A DNA stretch of 64,000 nt from an uncultured Enterobacteriaceae bacterium. GTDB lineage: Bacteria; Pseudomonadota; Gammaproteobacteria; Enterobacterales; Enterobacteriaceae. The stretch is from contig CAKZHC010000049.1 of the NCBI GenBank assembly GCA_936920625.1, forward strand, positions 1 to 64,000, read 5' to 3'. Below are positions 29,891 through 42,233 of this stretch, piece after piece (positions within the stretch are counted from its first letter, which is position 1; every line of letters begins with the position of its first letter). A program made the translations under genes and the position numbers. The notes under the pieces were generated by a model. That model was not told where the DNA came from, ran no database searches, and worked only from the letters and a program-made list of their open reading frames with translations.

Positions 29891-31291
29891 ATGAACGTAG
29901 TACCTGTCAGGGACGTACTACAGGGTCGTGTTGCGGTGGACATGGAAATTACCGTGCGCGGCTGGGTACGTACCAGAAGAGATTCCAAAGCGGGTATCTC
30001 TTTCATCGCTGTCTATGACGGCTCCTGCTTAGATCCCGTCCAGGCGGTTGTTAATAATACGCTCAGCAATTATCAGAATGACGTACTGCATCTGACTACA
30101 GGATGCTCAGTTTCTGTCAGTGGTAAAGTAGTAAAATCTCCGGGTCAGGGGCAATCGTATGAGTTGCAAACGACGGCTATCGAGGTAATTGGATGGGTTG
30201 AAGATCCCGAGACCTACCCTATGGCTGCAAAACGTCATACTGTAGAATATCTGCGCGAGTTTGCGCATCTGCGCCCGCGCACTAACCTGATGGGGGCAGT
30301 TTCCAGGGTACGTCATACCCTCATCCAGTCCCTGCACCGATTTTTCGATCAGCAGGGTTATTTCTGGGTTCCCACCCCTCTGATCACCGCCTCAGATACA
30401 GAAGGCGCGGGTGAAATGTTTCGTGTTTCTACACTGGATCTGGAAAACCTGCCACGCACTCCGCAAGGTAACGTAGACTATAATCAGGACTTTTTTGGCA
30501 GAGAGTCTTTTCTGACCGTGTCTGGTCAACTTAACGGCGAGGCCTACGCCTGTGCAATCAGTAAAATTTATACTTTTGGTCCTACCTTTCGTGCGGAAAA
30601 TTCAAACACCAGCCGCCATCTGGCTGAATTTTGGATGCTTGAGCCCGAGATTGCCTTTGCCGATCTTAACGATGCCGCTGCACTGGCTGAAGCGATGCTG
30701 AAATATGTTTTCAAAGCGGTTCTGAACGAACGTGCTGATGACATGGCTCTTTTTGCTGAACATATTGATAAAGGAGCCATCAAACGGCTGGAACATCTTA
30801 TTGATACGCCTTTTATTCAGCTCAACTATACTGATGCCATCGATATCTTACTCAGCTGCAAAGAAACCTTTGAAAACCCGGTATTTTGGGGAGTAGATCT
30901 GGCTACTGAGCATGAACGTTATCTGGCTGAAAAACATTTTAAAGCACCGGTAGTAGTAAAAAATTATCCTAAAGATATTAAAGCATTCTATATGCGTCTC
31001 AATGATGATGGTAAAACCGTCGCCGCCATGGACGTACTGGCACCGGGTATCGGTGAAATTATCGGGGGCTCTCAGCGCGAAGAACGCCTGGACATGCTTG
31101 ACAGGCGTATTGAAGAAATGGGACTTAATAAAGAAGATTACTGGTGGTATCGCGATTTACGACGGTACGGCACGGTGCCCCATTCTGGATTTGGATTAGG
31201 TTTTGAGCGATTAATTGTATATGTGACTGGGTTACAAAATGTAAGAGATGTTATCCCTTTTCCACGTACTCCCCGCAATGCTAGTTTCTGA
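29891..31291 (+). CDS. asnS: asparaginyl-tRNA synthetase
   Basis: AsnS charges tRNA-Asn. From ATG 29891 it has 466 residues, the E. coli length, beginning [21 protein letters not shown] four codons upstream (29879) is an alternative. The OB-fold anticodon domain ([15 protein letters not shown]) is followed by the class II catalytic domain with motif 2 [21 protein letters not shown] and motif 3 GFGLGFERL. It follows pncB and precedes the porin gene, the E. coli order. Confidence 0.98.
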   Translation: MNVVPVRDVLQGRVAVDMEITVRGWVRTRRDSKAGISFIAVYDGSCLDPVQAVVNNTLSNYQNDVLHLTTGCSVSVSGKVVKSPGQGQSYELQTTAIEVIGWVEDPETYPMAAKRHTVEYLREFAHLRPRTNLMGAVSRVRHTLIQSLHRFFDQQGYFWVPTPLITASDTEGAGEMFRVSTLDLENLPRTPQGNVDYNQDFFGRESFLTVSGQLNGEAYACAISKIYTFGPTFRAENSNTSRHLAEFWMLEPEIAFADLNDAAALAEAMLKYVFKAVLNERADDMALFAEHIDKGAIKRLEHLIDTPFIQLNYTDAIDILLSCKETFENPVFWGVDLATEHERYLAEKHFKAPVVVKNYPKDIKAFYMRLNDDGKTVAAMDVLAPGIGEIIGGSQREERLDMLDRRIEEMGLNKEDYWWYRDLRRYGTVPHSGFGLGFERLIVYVTGLQNVRDVIPFPRTPRNASF

Positions 31292-31326
31292 TAACTGCCT
31301 CATTCTCGAAAACACCTGCCATTATA

Positions 31327-31349
31327 CAAGGTCGTACCCTACGACCTTG
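31327..31349 (+). terminator. hairpin after asnS
   Basis: A perfect 10-bp stem, CAAGGTCGTA with TACGACCTTG around CCC, lies 35 bases after asnS. No U-tract follows, so it may need Rho or protect the mRNA end. Confidence 0.6.
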
Positions 31350-31380
31350 TGTCACATTGTCATAAGAAAGTTCCCTGGTA

Positions 31381-31445
31381 TTTACATTTAATAACAATTT
31401 ATTAAATTTAGAATCATTGATGATATATTTGTAACATTTATTTAC
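31381..31445 (+). promoter_or_regulatory. candidate OmpR-binding region upstream of the porin gene
   Basis: TTTACATTTAATAACAAT at 31381-31398 resembles the OmpR site consensus (TTTACATTTTGAAACATC). A second similar stretch, TTTGTAACATTTATTTAC, follows about 30 bases downstream. The arrangement recalls the ompF upstream region of E. coli, where several OmpR dimers bind in tandem. It is sequence resemblance only. Confidence 0.45.
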
Positions 31446-31586
31446 TAGAACAAGACTCCTCTGGATGGAAAGATGCCTCTGACCGGGGGAGAAGCTCATA
31501 TTTTATTTATGAATTTTTATCACCCTGAAAGCATGGCAGGGCAAGGTCTCCTTTGCCCTTAATATTCTAAAAAAGGTAATAGGTTA

Positions 31587-32681
31587 ATGATAAATCGCAA
31601 TACTTTTAGTTTTATTATCTCTGTTCTGCTAACAACCGGAACCACCAGTGCAGCCGAGATTTACAATAAAGACAGTAATAAAATTGACCTTTATGGAAAA
31701 GTTCTTGGACTACACTACTTCTCGGCAAATAAATACGCTGACGGCGACAAAAGTTATGGTCGTATGGGTTTAAAAGGCCAGACGCAAATTAACGAGCTAG
31801 TAACAGGTTATGGTCAGTGGGAACAACAATTTGCATTTAACAAATCTGAAAATGACAACTCTCCGTTCGGCTCCATGATCCGCCTTGGTTTTGCAGGGCT
31901 TAAGTTTAATCAATATGGCTCCATCGACTTTGGTCGCAATTACAGTGTGATGTACGACGCACTCGGCTGGACTGATATGCTGCCAGAGTTTAGTGGACCC
32001 ACTGCTAATGCCGACAGAGGCATCATGGGTGGTCGTACTACCGGTGTTATAACTTACCGCAACAATGACTTTTTCGGTCTGGCAGAGGGCTGGCGCTTTG
32101 CTCTGCAATACGAGGGTAGAAATGAGCGGCCCAGAGTAGACTCTACTAATGGTGAAGGATGGGGTGCATCTGCCAGCTACACTTCCCCGATCGGTCTTGC
32201 TATAGTTGGCGCCTATACCACTAACAACCGCACCCTTCTGCAAAACGATCCCGATAAAACATCAGGTATTTTTGGTCATCGTGCTGAACGCTGGGCAACT
32301 GGTGTGAAATATGATGCTGATAATCTCTACCTGGCAGCAATATATAGTGAAGGTCGCTTCACTTCAGCAAAGTATGAGATAAAAGATGGCAAGAAACTCA
32401 CAGGGTTTGATAAAAACTCCAGAACAATGGAGCTGGTTGCTCAGTATCAGTTCGACTCTGGCCTGCGCCCATCGCTAGCTTATATTGAGACTAAAGCCCA
32501 GAGAGGGGATAACAGCAGCTATTTCAATACTGTCAAATATGTTGATATAGGAACGACTTACTACTTCAATAAGAACATGGCAGCTTATATTGATTACGCT
32601 ATTAATATGGTGCACAAGAATAATGAGCAGCTCGTCCCTGTTGATGACAGAGTAGCAGTTGGTATCTTTTATCAGTTTTAA
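31587..32681 (+). CDS. ompF: outer-membrane trimeric porin, OmpF/OmpC family
   Basis: A general diffusion porin. The 364-residue precursor has a signal peptide of about 23 residues cut in TTSA-AEIYNKD, then the typical start KIDLYGKVLGLHYFS. It has sixteen-strand porin features such as YGQWEQQF, the constriction loop with DMLPEFSGP, ATGVKYDADNLYLA and the C-terminal phenylalanine in VAVGIFYQF needed for BAM assembly. Position between asnS and aspC identifies it as ompF rather than ompC. Loop L3 differs from E. coli, so pore selectivity may differ. MicA in this window is a porin regulator, but its E. coli target is ompA. Confidence 0.93.
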   Translation: MINRNTFSFIISVLLTTGTTSAAEIYNKDSNKIDLYGKVLGLHYFSANKYADGDKSYGRMGLKGQTQINELVTGYGQWEQQFAFNKSENDNSPFGSMIRLGFAGLKFNQYGSIDFGRNYSVMYDALGWTDMLPEFSGPTANADRGIMGGRTTGVITYRNNDFFGLAEGWRFALQYEGRNERPRVDSTNGEGWGASASYTSPIGLAIVGAYTTNNRTLLQNDPDKTSGIFGHRAERWATGVKYDADNLYLAAIYSEGRFTSAKYEIKDGKKLTGFDKNSRTMELVAQYQFDSGLRPSLAYIETKAQRGDNSSYFNTVKYVDIGTTYYFNKNMAAYIDYAINMVHKNNEQLVPVDDRVAVGIFYQF

Positions 32682-32753
32682 CTGGAGTTAGATCACAGCC
32701 TGCCACATTGGGTGTCACGCTGACTGGCGTCAGTGACAGCCCTATTTATAACC

Positions 32754-32796
32754 ACAATCTGTAATCCTGCCTGGGATTACGGATTGTCTGTTTTAA
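32754..32796 (+). terminator. terminator of the porin gene
   Basis: ACAATCTGTAATCC (32754-32767) pairs with GGATTACGGATTGT (32774-32787) with one wobble and a six-base loop, followed by CTGTTTTAAT. A second weaker hairpin (TGTCAC...GTGACA) lies about 40 bases upstream. Confidence 0.85.
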
Positions 32797-33075
32797 TCAT
32801 GGAATAACTTTCCAATATCCACCTCACCCGTCAGAAAACCAAAAGTGCCGAGTACCGCCATAGCATAACTATTCACCACAAACACCCACTGTTTGCCAGA
32901 TATCCAGAGCATCGATGAGTATTCAGGCTGTTAATTGTTTGCTTATTGTAGACGGTGTCAGCGTTTCCTAATGGTAATTTGTACTTTTTTTTCCCCGTAC
33001 AGTTGGCATTTTCCAGCGCTGGCGGTAACCTGAACGCCCTTTCTGGAATAAAACTTTGCTACGGATGATCTCCTA

Positions 33076-34266
33076 ATGTTTGAAAATATTACCGCTGCAT
33101 CACCAGACCCTATTCTTGGCCTTACCGACCTGTTTATTATGGATCAACGCCCAGAGAAAATTAATCTGGGCATTGGCGTCTATACAGATGAAACCGGGCA
33201 GACGCCCGTTCTCGCCTGTGTAAAAAAGGCAGAACACTACCTCCTGGAAAATGAGGCCAGCAAAAATTACCTCAGCATAGAAGGCCTGGCTGATTTTGCC
33301 AGACACACTCAGACGCTGCTGTTCGGAATCGAGAGCGAGATTATCACGAGTAAACGCGCCCGCACAGCACAAACCACTGGAGGCACTGGCGCATTGCGCG
33401 TTGCTGCCGACTTCCTCGCCAGCCAGTTCGGCAGTAAACGTATCTGGATAAGCGATCCCAGCTGGCCCAACCATAAAAACATTTTCGAGTCGGCAGGCCA
33501 CGATGTATGTCAATATACCTATTACGATGCTGCTACGCATACACTCGATTTTGATGGGATGCTTAACAGTTTACGGCAGGCACAATCGGGGGACATCGTA
33601 TTATTTCACGGCTGCTGTCACAACCCTACCGGGACTGACCCGGATAAGGAGCAGTGGCGTCAGCTGGCTGAACTATCGCAATCACGAGGCCTGATACCAT
33701 TATTTGACTTCGCCTATCAGGGTTTTGCCCGTGGATTAGAAGAAGACGCAGAAGGATTACGCATTTTCAGCAGCAATCACGATGAAATGCTGATTGCGAG
33801 CTCTTTTTCGAAAAACTTTGGTCTGTATAATGAGCGGGTTGGTTCGCTGACTCTCATTGCCCCTGATGCTAAAATTGCAGACACTGCCTTCAGCCAGATA
33901 AAACAAACTATTCGTATCACCTGGTCTAATCCCCCTGCACACGGTGCAACCACAGTTGCCACTATTCTTGGCAATGAAGCGCTGTATGCACTATGGATTC
34001 GAGAGCTTACAGATATGCGCCAGCGTATTCAGCGGATGCGTCAGTTTTTTGTTAATACACTCGCAGAGAAAAAAGCAAGCCGTGATTTTACTTTCATTAC
34101 CCGTCAGAACGGTATGTTCTCATTTAGCGGTCTTACAAAGGAGCAGGTTACCTGTCTGCGGGAAGATTTTGCTGTTTATGCGGTGAACTCCGGACGCATT
34201 AATATTGCAGGAATGACGCCCGACAACATGTCATCCCTCTGCGAAGCCATCACTGCCGTGCTCTGA
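33076..34266 (+). CDS. aspC: aspartate aminotransferase AspC
   Basis: AspC transfers the amino group between aspartate/glutamate and their keto acids and also serves aromatic amino acid synthesis. It has 396 residues as in E. coli. The PLP lysine is in [15 protein letters not shown], the GGTGALR loop binds the cofactor phosphate, and FDFAYQGFA and SNPPAHGA are conserved. The E. coli context ompF-aspC-gloC supports aspC over the paralogue tyrB. Confidence 0.96.
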   Translation: MFENITAASPDPILGLTDLFIMDQRPEKINLGIGVYTDETGQTPVLACVKKAEHYLLENEASKNYLSIEGLADFARHTQTLLFGIESEIITSKRARTAQTTGGTGALRVAADFLASQFGSKRIWISDPSWPNHKNIFESAGHDVCQYTYYDAATHTLDFDGMLNSLRQAQSGDIVLFHGCCHNPTGTDPDKEQWRQLAELSQSRGLIPLFDFAYQGFARGLEEDAEGLRIFSSNHDEMLIASSFSKNFGLYNERVGSLTLIAPDAKIADTAFSQIKQTIRITWSNPPAHGATTVATILGNEALYALWIRELTDMRQRIQRMRQFFVNTLAEKKASRDFTFITRQNGMFSFSGLTKEQVTCLREDFAVYAVNSGRINIAGMTPDNMSSLCEAITAVL

Positions 34267-34279
34267 ATATCACCATCTC

Positions 34280-34308
34280 TCAAGAATCACCTCAGACGTG
34301 ATTCTTGA
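34280..34308. terminator. hairpin between aspC and gloC
   Basis: TCAAGAATCAC and GTGATTCTTGA form an 11-bp stem with a seven-base loop between two convergent genes. No U-tract follows on either strand. Confidence 0.5.
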
Positions 34309-34315
34309 AAGCGTG

Positions 34316-34945
34316 TCAGCTTAAAAAAGGGTTATTAATGCGCTCCTGACCAAGCGTAGACATGGGCCCGTGCCCCGGCAGAAAAGAAACATCATCACCC
34401 AACGGGAGCAGCCGGGTTTTAATAGCCGCTATTAAGTCCTGATGGCTGCTCTTGGGGAAATCTGTTCTGCCAACCCCCCCATTAAATATTACATCGCCGG
34501 AAATGAGCAGACGTATTGACCGCTCAAAGAAGACAACGTGACCAGGTGTGTGACCGGGGCAATGCAGCACTTCAAGCTGCAATTTTCCTAACTCAATTCT
34601 GTCGCCATCGCTAAGCCAGCGGTCTGGCGTGAAAGCAGCGCAGTGTTGCAGGCCAAACATTTGGCTCTGGGTCGGTAATGCCTGTAACCAGAAGTCGTCA
34701 GCCTGATGAGGCCCCACCACCGGCACCCGGTAAAACCTGGCAAGAGGGGAGGCAGCCCCCACATGATCAACATGCCCATGCGTCAGCAAAATCTGTTTAA
34801 CTGTCACTGCCTGCGAATCGACAGCCGACTGGATGCAGGCTGCATCTCCACCAGGATCGACAATAGCGGCTTCTCGGGTGACAGGGCACCATATCAGCGA
34901 ACAGTTTTGCTGAAAAGTAGTGACCGTGATTATCTGATAATTCAT
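34316..34945 (-). CDS. gloC: type II glyoxalase-like hydrolase GloC (YcbL)
   Basis: A small metallo-beta-lactamase-fold hydrolase that cleaves S-lactoylglutathione, completing methylglyoxal detoxification. From ATG 34945 it has 209 residues (215 in E. coli). The zinc motif THGHVDHVG, then [26 protein letters not shown] and FLPGHGP are intact. An upstream in-frame start (34966) adds seven residues with no family support. ycbK, which separates it from ldtD in E. coli, is missing. Confidence 0.93.
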   Translation of the reverse strand: MNYQIITVTTFQQNCSLIWCPVTREAAIVDPGGDAACIQSAVDSQAVTVKQILLTHGHVDHVGAASPLARFYRVPVVGPHQADDFWLQALPTQSQMFGLQHCAAFTPDRWLSDGDRIELGKLQLEVLHCPGHTPGHVVFFERSIRLLISGDVIFNGGVGRTDFPKSSHQDLIAAIKTRLLPLGDDVSFLPGHGPMSTLGQERINNPFLS

Positions 34946-35089
34946 AACACCCCATAACAAACTCATCCTGACGGGGCTGCCAGTACAGCAAGCGGCAACC
35001 GTAGTGAGCTGTCAGGGTATCATAGCCCGCTGGCAGCCTGGCACTATTTTATCGCAGACGGAGCATAGCTTATAGCGTGATGAGCGCGA

Positions 35090-36883
35090 TTACATTAATA
35101 ATTTCCCTGCTGAATAAATCGCCCGCATACCCACCCGTACGGATGAATCGTAATTATAGATGTCTGTGCGAAACTGTAATTTGCCATCCGCATTAACCCA
35201 GGCTGTTAAATAATAGAGACTAACGGGAACAAGCTGGCGCACAGCAACATAGCGGGTATCACCCGCCTTAAGGGCAGTTGCGATACGGGACGCATTCCAT
35301 CCAGCACGCTGCAATAACAGGTTAGCCAGTTGGGGGGCTTTATTGACCCGAACACAACCAGAGCTTAGTGCACGACTGTCTCTCAGAAACAAACGGTGAT
35401 TGGGCGTGTCATGTAAATAAATCGCGTCTGAATTGGGCATATTGAATTTATAATTTCCGAGAGAATTGGTCGACCCCGGTATCTGGCGGATACGGTAGGG
35501 GAAGTTTGCTGCCGAGACCAAACTCCAGTCAATCATTGCAGGGTCAACAAGCTGTGCATCAGGGCCCCAGCTTGATAGCAACTGGTAATTATGTCTTGAA
35601 AGATAAGCAGGATCATTCTTAACTTTGGGAAGAATATCCTGATGTACCAGTGTGACAGGTACGTTCCACGGGGGATTTAGTACTACATTATCTAACGCGC
35701 TATGCATCAGAGGGGTTTTACGGTCAACACGTCCGACAATGACGCGTGATGCCAGGATTGGGTTACCATTGTCATAATACACTAATGAGTAGTTGGGAAT
35801 ATTGACCATAATCCCATTACGCATATCATTCGGCAATAAACGCAACCGCTGAATGTTGAGAGCCAATAGCGCGACCCGCATATGGGGTGATGCATTAAGC
35901 CACTGGCGAGTGAGCGGTCCAATCAAGCCATCACTCTGAAGTCCCTGCCAGCGCTGGAACCGTTTAACTGCATCTGCCAGTTCGCTAGTGTAGATATTCT
36001 CTGCCACTGGCGTGTCTGTAGCATAAGGTTTTGTAACCAGCGAACCATCTGCCGGAGCACTTTGCTTTGCCGGTGAGGAAGAAGAGACAGCATGCGCCAT
36101 AGGGCCATCAGTTACTCTCTGTGCCTTCACCACAGTATTCTGAGAAGTGCTATGAAAAGCGGGAGTATCAATTAGTACATTGATGCGCTGTAAGATTTCC
36201 CGTAAAGCCGGAACATCCTGACTCATTTTTCCTGGGCGCAGCGTAGTTGTATCTTTGAGTTGTGGCCAGAGAGGCTCATGGGCCAGAAGTCTTTTCAGAG
36301 CGTTATGCATTGACTGATAGCATGGATGCCGGGGTGCCAGACCTGCTATAAAATTATCAGGTTTACCCTCAGCAATAGCCCGTTGCCACTGGTTAATGAC
36401 TGAAATCGAGGGCAAAGCCAGCTTGTAAGGCCGTGCCCCATACAACCACTGTTCACCATGGGCCGGAACTTCCGATGTGAACTGCAAATAACCCCGCATC
36501 GCATCTGACAGTACAATATCCCGCGCCATACTGGTCATTTTAGGATCAGTTATCCACTCTGCCCACTGCGCAAATTGCGGCTGAACACCGGAAATAGCTA
36601 CTTCCGCCAGCTGTTGCTGAAACTGCTGGCTTGCCTGCTTATTCTGCCACATTGGTTGCATATTATTATTGTGGTAGAGTGAAGCCAGCTCAGTAATAAA
36701 ATGGGGTTTGATCCCGGCAGGCAATTCAGACTGAAGCCGGGCCATAATAGATGTGGCAGCAGAAGCAGATATGTCTGTCTGCAACATATCTTCTGTGGCA
36801 CGGGCAGGCAAGATTGCCAGCAAACCGATGATAACACATCCTGCCGCTGTCGTTTTTTTTAACAACCTTCGGGTAAGCATCAT
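35090..36883 (-). CDS. ldtD: L,D-transpeptidase LdtD (YcbB)
   Basis: LdtD makes 3-3 cross-links in peptidoglycan and strengthens the wall under outer-membrane stress. The 597-residue protein (615 in E. coli) has a signal sequence with a twin-basic start and hydrophobic core GCVIIGLLAILPARA. A peptidoglycan-binding domain follows (AVKRFQRWQGLQSDGLIGPLT), and then the YkuD catalytic domain with HDTPNHRLF and SSGCVRV, catalytic Cys510. It lies between gloC and mukB. Confidence 0.95.
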   Translation of the reverse strand: MMLTRRLLKKTTAAGCVIIGLLAILPARATEDMLQTDISASAATSIMARLQSELPAGIKPHFITELASLYHNNNMQPMWQNKQASQQFQQQLAEVAISGVQPQFAQWAEWITDPKMTSMARDIVLSDAMRGYLQFTSEVPAHGEQWLYGARPYKLALPSISVINQWQRAIAEGKPDNFIAGLAPRHPCYQSMHNALKRLLAHEPLWPQLKDTTTLRPGKMSQDVPALREILQRINVLIDTPAFHSTSQNTVVKAQRVTDGPMAHAVSSSSPAKQSAPADGSLVTKPYATDTPVAENIYTSELADAVKRFQRWQGLQSDGLIGPLTRQWLNASPHMRVALLALNIQRLRLLPNDMRNGIMVNIPNYSLVYYDNGNPILASRVIVGRVDRKTPLMHSALDNVVLNPPWNVPVTLVHQDILPKVKNDPAYLSRHNYQLLSSWGPDAQLVDPAMIDWSLVSAANFPYRIRQIPGSTNSLGNYKFNMPNSDAIYLHDTPNHRLFLRDSRALSSGCVRVNKAPQLANLLLQRAGWNASRIATALKAGDTRYVAVRQLVPVSLYYLTAWVNADGKLQFRTDIYNYDSSVRVGMRAIYSAGKLLM

Positions 36884-37041
36884 CCTTTGCCCCTGTTTTA
36901 GACCAATTCACCTGATGTATGATGGCTACTCAGGACCGTTATTCACTATAGTAATTATACGAAGAGAAAACGGCCTTTGCCGCATCAGCAAATACCGTTT
37001 TATAAGTCAATAGTAGTGAATTACGTTGTGAAAAGACTATT

Positions 37042-40000
37042 TTACCGACTTTCAAACTGGAGCTGCCCCAGAGGGTCTGTGTTAGCTGCATCGTCAGGCT
37101 CTGAAGAAAATCCCCGGAGTCCTACCACATGTACATGCTCGCTATTATTGATAACTTTACGTACCAGCTTGTAAGTCGTTCCCTTTTCCGGACTAATGTT
37201 TTCAGGCGCGGCAATGATTAGCTGCATCTCCAAACGTTCGCACAACTCAAAGAGCGTGTTTATAGACCGGGCATCCAGCCGGGCAGCTTCATCCAGGAAC
37301 AGCAGACGACAGGGAGAAATGTCTTTTCCACGCAGCCGGCGTGACTCCTCTTCCCAGCTTTGCACGACCATAACCAGAATCGACATTCCGGTTCCTATCG
37401 CTTCACCAGTTGACAGCGCTCCACTTTCCGCACGAAGCCAGCCATCTGAGCCACGATTAACCTCAACCTCCATCTCCAGATAGTTGCGGTAGTCCAGTAA
37501 CGCTTCACCAATAGTTTGTGGGGTGCGTTGCCCCATGTCAATCTGCGGATTCAGCCGCTGATAGAGCCTTGCAAGTGCTTCTGAAAAAGTCAGTCGATTA
37601 CTGGTAAAGAGGTCCTGATGCTGTTCATGCTGTTGTGAGAGAACATCAAGCAGTAAACTGTGACTTTCACGCACATTAACATTAAGTCGTACACTATTTA
37701 CCTGACCAAAACTGACGCTTCGCAGCCCCTGATTGAGCTGGCGGATACGTAGCTGTTCGCGCTGGATGGTTTTACGGATGATATTAGCTACACTGTGCGA
37801 ACTTATTGCCAGGGTCTGTTCGCGTGCGGTCAGCTCTTCAGTGAGGCGGCTTAGCTCTATCTCCATCTGCTCAATCGCATCAACCGGATCATCTGTGGCG
37901 ATGATATCCTGACGAATACGTTCACGCAGGTGCTGATATACTGCAATAAAAAACTGAATCTTGCGTTCCGGACGTTTAGCATCTTCAGAGCCGCGTAATA
38001 GATCGCGCAAATGTTCGTTATCCGCAACAGCAAGTCGCAACGCACCTAACGCTTTATCAGACATTGAGCGCAATTCATCACTGCCAAGATAGGCAAGCTC
38101 ACGCTTATGCAGGCGCCGCTCCATGCCATGCTCTTTCACCAGACACATTACAGCGCACCAGCCCGCTTTCGCAGTGACGACCTGCTCACGCATCACCAGA
38201 TAATCACGGTTAACCCGTTTGAGTTTTTTCTGTAATCCATCTATCTCCGCTTCACAGAGTGTGAGCTGCTTTTCCAGTTGATTACGACGTGCCCGGTTGT
38301 GGCTGAGTCCGCTATAAATTTCATCCCGCTGCTGCCGGGCACGCGCTTCGGCACTGGCATCTGCTTTCACACCGATATCGTGCATCTCCTGCAACAACTC
38401 TTTATACATATCCTCTTTGGCATCGTAAGCACTCTTCAGTGAAGCCAGCGTCTGATTCTGTTGTGCCAGATTTTGCTGATGCTGGCGTAACTGCTCACGG
38501 GCATGGCGGCGTTGACCCTCTGCCTGTTCAAGACGACGGCGGAGTTGCTCATTAAGAGAGCCGGTATTATCCAACATCGCCGCCGCATCCTGATAACTCA
38601 GGTGTGCCCGGCGCTGTACTACCTCGGCCAAAGCAAATGCCTGCTCACGGGTTTTTCGCTGTATTTCAAGTGCAAGCTGATAATCACGCTTCAGCTGATC
38701 ATGCTGTTTGGGATCATTTTGCAGCACAGAAATAACAGATTCCAGTGCCACCAGCTGCGCATCATGCTGCTGAAGATAGTGCGCCGCTTCCTGAGCTTCT
38801 TCGAGACAGGCAACTATTTCGTCATAGCGATCTTGCAGCGTGTCATCGCCTAGCAAACTGCTACGCGGCAGCAGCTGATTCAGCCAGCCAGTACTCTCTT
38901 TTACCTGATCATATTGCTGGCGCTCTCGTTGATTTTCACTTTCATGCTGACTTAATGCCCTTTCCAGCTCGCTACGTTGGCTGTTGAGCTGCCGGATTTG
39001 TGCTTCCGGGTCTGGGTCAAAGGCAACGGTAATATGGCTGCCGATAAAACGACTAACGGATTGATGAAGGCGTTGTGTTTTTTGTACATCAAAAGAGAAC
39101 GTCGCAAAACGCTCATTCAGCATGCTACGTTCAGCACGCAGCCGTTCCAGTTGATTTTCCCGTGCCGCACGCCCAAATAAGGGGACTTTTGGAAAACGCG
39201 AGTAGCGCCACTGGCGCTCAGCCACTTTAACCACCACGGCACCTTCCAGCTCTTCTGCATTGAAGACACTCTCATCGAAAGCCTGAGGATCGCCCTCAAT
39301 CAGATAGAGATCTTCGGGACAATCCTGTAACTCATTAAGCTGATCGCGGATTAATGACAGGTCGGGAACCACAATGGCATGACGTGCAGGCCCGTACAGG
39401 GCCGAAAACCAGGGCGCATCATCAAGCGTGACATCATCATAGATTTCACTGAGCAGTACACCGCCAAAGCGATCTGCTAATTGATTAAGGCGGCTATCTT
39501 CGGCACCTCCGGGCTGGCTCAGGCGCTCTATCTGCCGCTCAGCTTCTCGTTTTTGTACAGCAATGTTGTCACGCTCTACAATGAGCCCTCGCTCCTGCTC
39601 CAGCAAATGCTGCAAATATTCCGTCATCTGCTGGCTGTCAGCCAGAGCCATACCGCTCTGCTCACGCAACTGCAACAACAACTCCTGAGCCATCAGCCAT
39701 TGTGGTGCACGGGTGGTCAATAGTGTCAGCTGTGATGAGAGCTGTTCCCGCTGCTGACCCATCGCCAGTTGACGTTCAGTTGCCTTTGAAACTCTCTCGC
39801 TGAGCTGTTCAGTTAGTTCGTCGAGCTGATGCGCTACGTCAGGAAGCTCCTGCACATCATATTCTCTCCCCTGACGGGTGCAGAATTGATTCAGCAAATG
39901 CTTTGCTTCCTGCTGCTCCAGCAGACGCTGTTCAAGTTCAGCAAGACGTGCCCGCAGACTGGTCAGCTGCTCACGCCGATGGCGCTGATTGATAGCATCG

Positions 40001-41508
40001 CGCAGTAGATCCCGGCCTATTTGCCAGGCATCGCTGCGACTAACCGGACCGCCAATTTTGCACACGAGGGCAAACGCCTGCTCAAACTGGCTGTGCGCAG
40101 CCTCAGCCATACTCAGCTTCTGTTCAAGCCCCAGCAGGGTATCTGTAGCTTCACGTTCCCGCTGATGAAACGCATTTTGCCACTCCATTGCATTTTCAAT
40201 ATTGAGATCAGGCAACTGACAAATATCGCGGGCCCGCTCCAGCGCATGTTGTGCCTGCTGATATTGAATAGCACGCGTCTGCTGCACATCAAGTGCCTGC
40301 TGATAATCTGCAAGCTGGTTTTTGAGTTCGTCCACTTCGAGTTCAGCGGCTTCACTGCGTGCAGCGTTTTCGAACTCGGTTTCACGTGCTTCTTCTGCTA
40401 TCTCACTCTGTACCTCCAGCCGTTCGCGCAGCTCATCCAGATCAGCTTCATAACGGGTGATTTTTTCCTGCTGGCGTACCGCCGTCTGCACCAGATTGAG
40501 GTGATCACTGGCACGCTGATATTCACTTTCCAGGACAGCCTCATCTGCTGTATGTTTGGCCAGTTCACTGGCCATTTCAACATGGCGTTCCTGTTCTGCT
40601 GCCTGCTGTTTTTGTGTCAGAGCTAACTCCTGACGCAACTGCAGAGCACCATCAAGATGCTGACGCCGCTCATTAGCATGGCGCATATAATCTGCTGCAA
40701 CATAGCTGGTTGCCTCAGAAATCAGATGTTTGAACATCTCACGATCAGACTGCGTGACACGAATGGCCTCCAGCGTCATACGGTTTTCACGTAGCGCTGC
40801 TTCCATATCCTGAAAAGCTTTACGTACTCCACTGTTTTCCGGCAGCAGATAATCGCGTAGCGAGCGGGTGATAGCGCTGGAGATACCGCCATAAAGCGAT
40901 GCTTCCATCAGACGGTAATATTTACTGCGATCCGCGCTTGTCTTCATGCGGCGGGCCACCATACCCAGATCAAACATCAGCGCATGGTAGTCGGTGATAG
41001 CGTTGTACTGCCGAAACTGAACACACTGACTGTCTTCAAACTTGTCCTTCAGCTCTGTTAGCGGCAGCACACGTGCCTGACGTCCATCGACCGTTTCGGT
41101 CAGCAGTTCGGCCGGGTGAATACTGGCTGGCAGATCCTGAATACTAAATGGTTTGATGTCCACTTTACGGTTACGCCCTGCCACCTGTTGCAAACGTACC
41201 CCTGCAAGCACCCGCTGCCCCAGAGAGTTCTCAACATCCAGTACTGCATAGCAGACACCCGGACGCAATTTTCCATATAATCCTTTATCACGTGATCCAC
41301 TGGTGGCGCCCGCCTCTGTGGTATTGCGAAAGTGTAACAGTGTTAAATCTGGGATCAGCGCGGTGATAAATGCAGCCATCGTCGTAGATTTTCCGGCACC
41401 GTTGCCCCCGGAAAGCGTTGTCACCAACTGATCCAGATCAAATGTTCTGGCAAAAAAGCCGTTCCAGTTAATCAACGTCAGAGAGCAAAATTTACCACGT
41501 CCAGTCAT
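37042..41508 (-). CDS. mukB: chromosome partition protein MukB
   Basis: MukB is the SMC-like ATPase of the MukBEF condensin that compacts and segregates the chromosome. The 1488 residues are uninterrupted and match the 1486 of E. coli. The Walker A motif GGNGAGKST is at 34-42. Long coiled coils flank a hinge near residues 650-780. The C-terminal head has [12 protein letters not shown] (signature) and [13 protein letters not shown] (Walker B). It overlaps mukE by four bases at the end of the cmoM-mukF-mukE-mukB operon. Confidence 0.98.
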   Translation of the reverse strand: MTGRGKFCSLTLINWNGFFARTFDLDQLVTTLSGGNGAGKSTTMAAFITALIPDLTLLHFRNTTEAGATSGSRDKGLYGKLRPGVCYAVLDVENSLGQRVLAGVRLQQVAGRNRKVDIKPFSIQDLPASIHPAELLTETVDGRQARVLPLTELKDKFEDSQCVQFRQYNAITDYHALMFDLGMVARRMKTSADRSKYYRLMEASLYGGISSAITRSLRDYLLPENSGVRKAFQDMEAALRENRMTLEAIRVTQSDREMFKHLISEATSYVAADYMRHANERRQHLDGALQLRQELALTQKQQAAEQERHVEMASELAKHTADEAVLESEYQRASDHLNLVQTAVRQQEKITRYEADLDELRERLEVQSEIAEEARETEFENAARSEAAELEVDELKNQLADYQQALDVQQTRAIQYQQAQHALERARDICQLPDLNIENAMEWQNAFHQREREATDTLLGLEQKLSMAEAAHSQFEQAFALVCKIGGPVSRSDAWQIGRDLLRDAINQRHRREQLTSLRARLAELEQRLLEQQEAKHLLNQFCTRQGREYDVQELPDVAHQLDELTEQLSERVSKATERQLAMGQQREQLSSQLTLLTTRAPQWLMAQELLLQLREQSGMALADSQQMTEYLQHLLEQERGLIVERDNIAVQKREAERQIERLSQPGGAEDSRLNQLADRFGGVLLSEIYDDVTLDDAPWFSALYGPARHAIVVPDLSLIRDQLNELQDCPEDLYLIEGDPQAFDESVFNAEELEGAVVVKVAERQWRYSRFPKVPLFGRAARENQLERLRAERSMLNERFATFSFDVQKTQRLHQSVSRFIGSHITVAFDPDPEAQIRQLNSQRSELERALSQHESENQRERQQYDQVKESTGWLNQLLPRSSLLGDDTLQDRYDEIVACLEEAQEAAHYLQQHDAQLVALESVISVLQNDPKQHDQLKRDYQLALEIQRKTREQAFALAEVVQRRAHLSYQDAAAMLDNTGSLNEQLRRRLEQAEGQRRHAREQLRQHQQNLAQQNQTLASLKSAYDAKEDMYKELLQEMHDIGVKADASAEARARQQRDEIYSGLSHNRARRNQLEKQLTLCEAEIDGLQKKLKRVNRDYLVMREQVVTAKAGWCAVMCLVKEHGMERRLHKRELAYLGSDELRSMSDKALGALRLAVADNEHLRDLLRGSEDAKRPERKIQFFIAVYQHLRERIRQDIIATDDPVDAIEQMEIELSRLTEELTAREQTLAISSHSVANIIRKTIQREQLRIRQLNQGLRSVSFGQVNSVRLNVNVRESHSLLLDVLSQQHEQHQDLFTSNRLTFSEALARLYQRLNPQIDMGQRTPQTIGEALLDYRNYLEMEVEVNRGSDGWLRAESGALSTGEAIGTGMSILVMVVQSWEEESRRLRGKDISPCRLLFLDEAARLDARSINTLFELCERLEMQLIIAAPENISPEKGTTYKLVRKVINNSEHVHVVGLRGFSSEPDDAANTDPLGQLQFESR

Positions 41509-42233
41509 GATAGTGTGTCCTCTCTGTTTTCCTGTTCTGCCGCTGACAAATTGTCATTGTCATCGCTGTCATCACGGGGAACTTCGTAACCTTCCAGCAA
41601 TACTGCCTCACCATCACGGATCATTCGCAACTGAGTCTCACGCAAACAATCGCCAGCCCGCGCATCAGCGCCAAAACGAAAAACCGACTCAGTAATGCGA
41701 AATTTACTGCTGTCATTACCCTCAAACCAAACCATACCGAGACGGCGCAGGCGGTAAACTGACGCGCGGATCTTCTCCTGAAGTTTCTGACGGTCCAAAT
41801 CAGAACCGGTTGCACGCTGATTGATCAGTTTTAGCAACCTGCTTTCATCCACCAGACTTAACAACTCTTCGTAGAGCTCCTGTTGGGTAAAAACGCCTTC
41901 ATTCACCAGCCTCTCAGGGCTGAGCCAGAGATAACAGAGAACCTTACCCACCATCATATCAAGCTCAGAGAGAACCGAACGGGGGATCAGTGTGGTTGAA
42001 CGGGGGCGCAGATAAAAAAATCCCTCCGGAGCACGCACTAATTCCACGTTATAACGCAGGTAAAAAGCTTCCAGATGCTCCTGATAATCCATCAGAAATG
42101 CATGATTATCTAACTCTTCAATCCCAATATGCCTGCCCGCACGCAGGCTACTGTCCAGCGCCGGGAAAAGAGAGTTTGCCAGTGCCTGAGCCAGTTTAAC
42201 CGGTATCACTTGTTCAATATTTGTCGATGACAT
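41505..42233 (-). CDS. mukE: chromosome partition protein MukE
   Basis: MukE bridges MukF and MukB and regulates the ATPase. From ATG 42233 it has 242 residues (234 in E. coli), beginning [20 protein letters not shown]. The winged-helix domain segment [22 protein letters not shown] is conserved, and the C-terminus is acidic (NREDTLS). A longer frame from 42260 is possible but lacks family support. The start overlaps the end of mukF by 20 bases, indicating coupled translation. Confidence 0.96.
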   Translation of the reverse strand: MSSTNIEQVIPVKLAQALANSLFPALDSSLRAGRHIGIEELDNHAFLMDYQEHLEAFYLRYNVELVRAPEGFFYLRPRSTTLIPRSVLSELDMMVGKVLCYLWLSPERLVNEGVFTQQELYEELLSLVDESRLLKLINQRATGSDLDRQKLQEKIRASVYRLRRLGMVWFEGNDSSKFRITESVFRFGADARAGDCLRETQLRMIRDGEAVLLEGYEVPRDDSDDNDNLSAAEQENREDTLS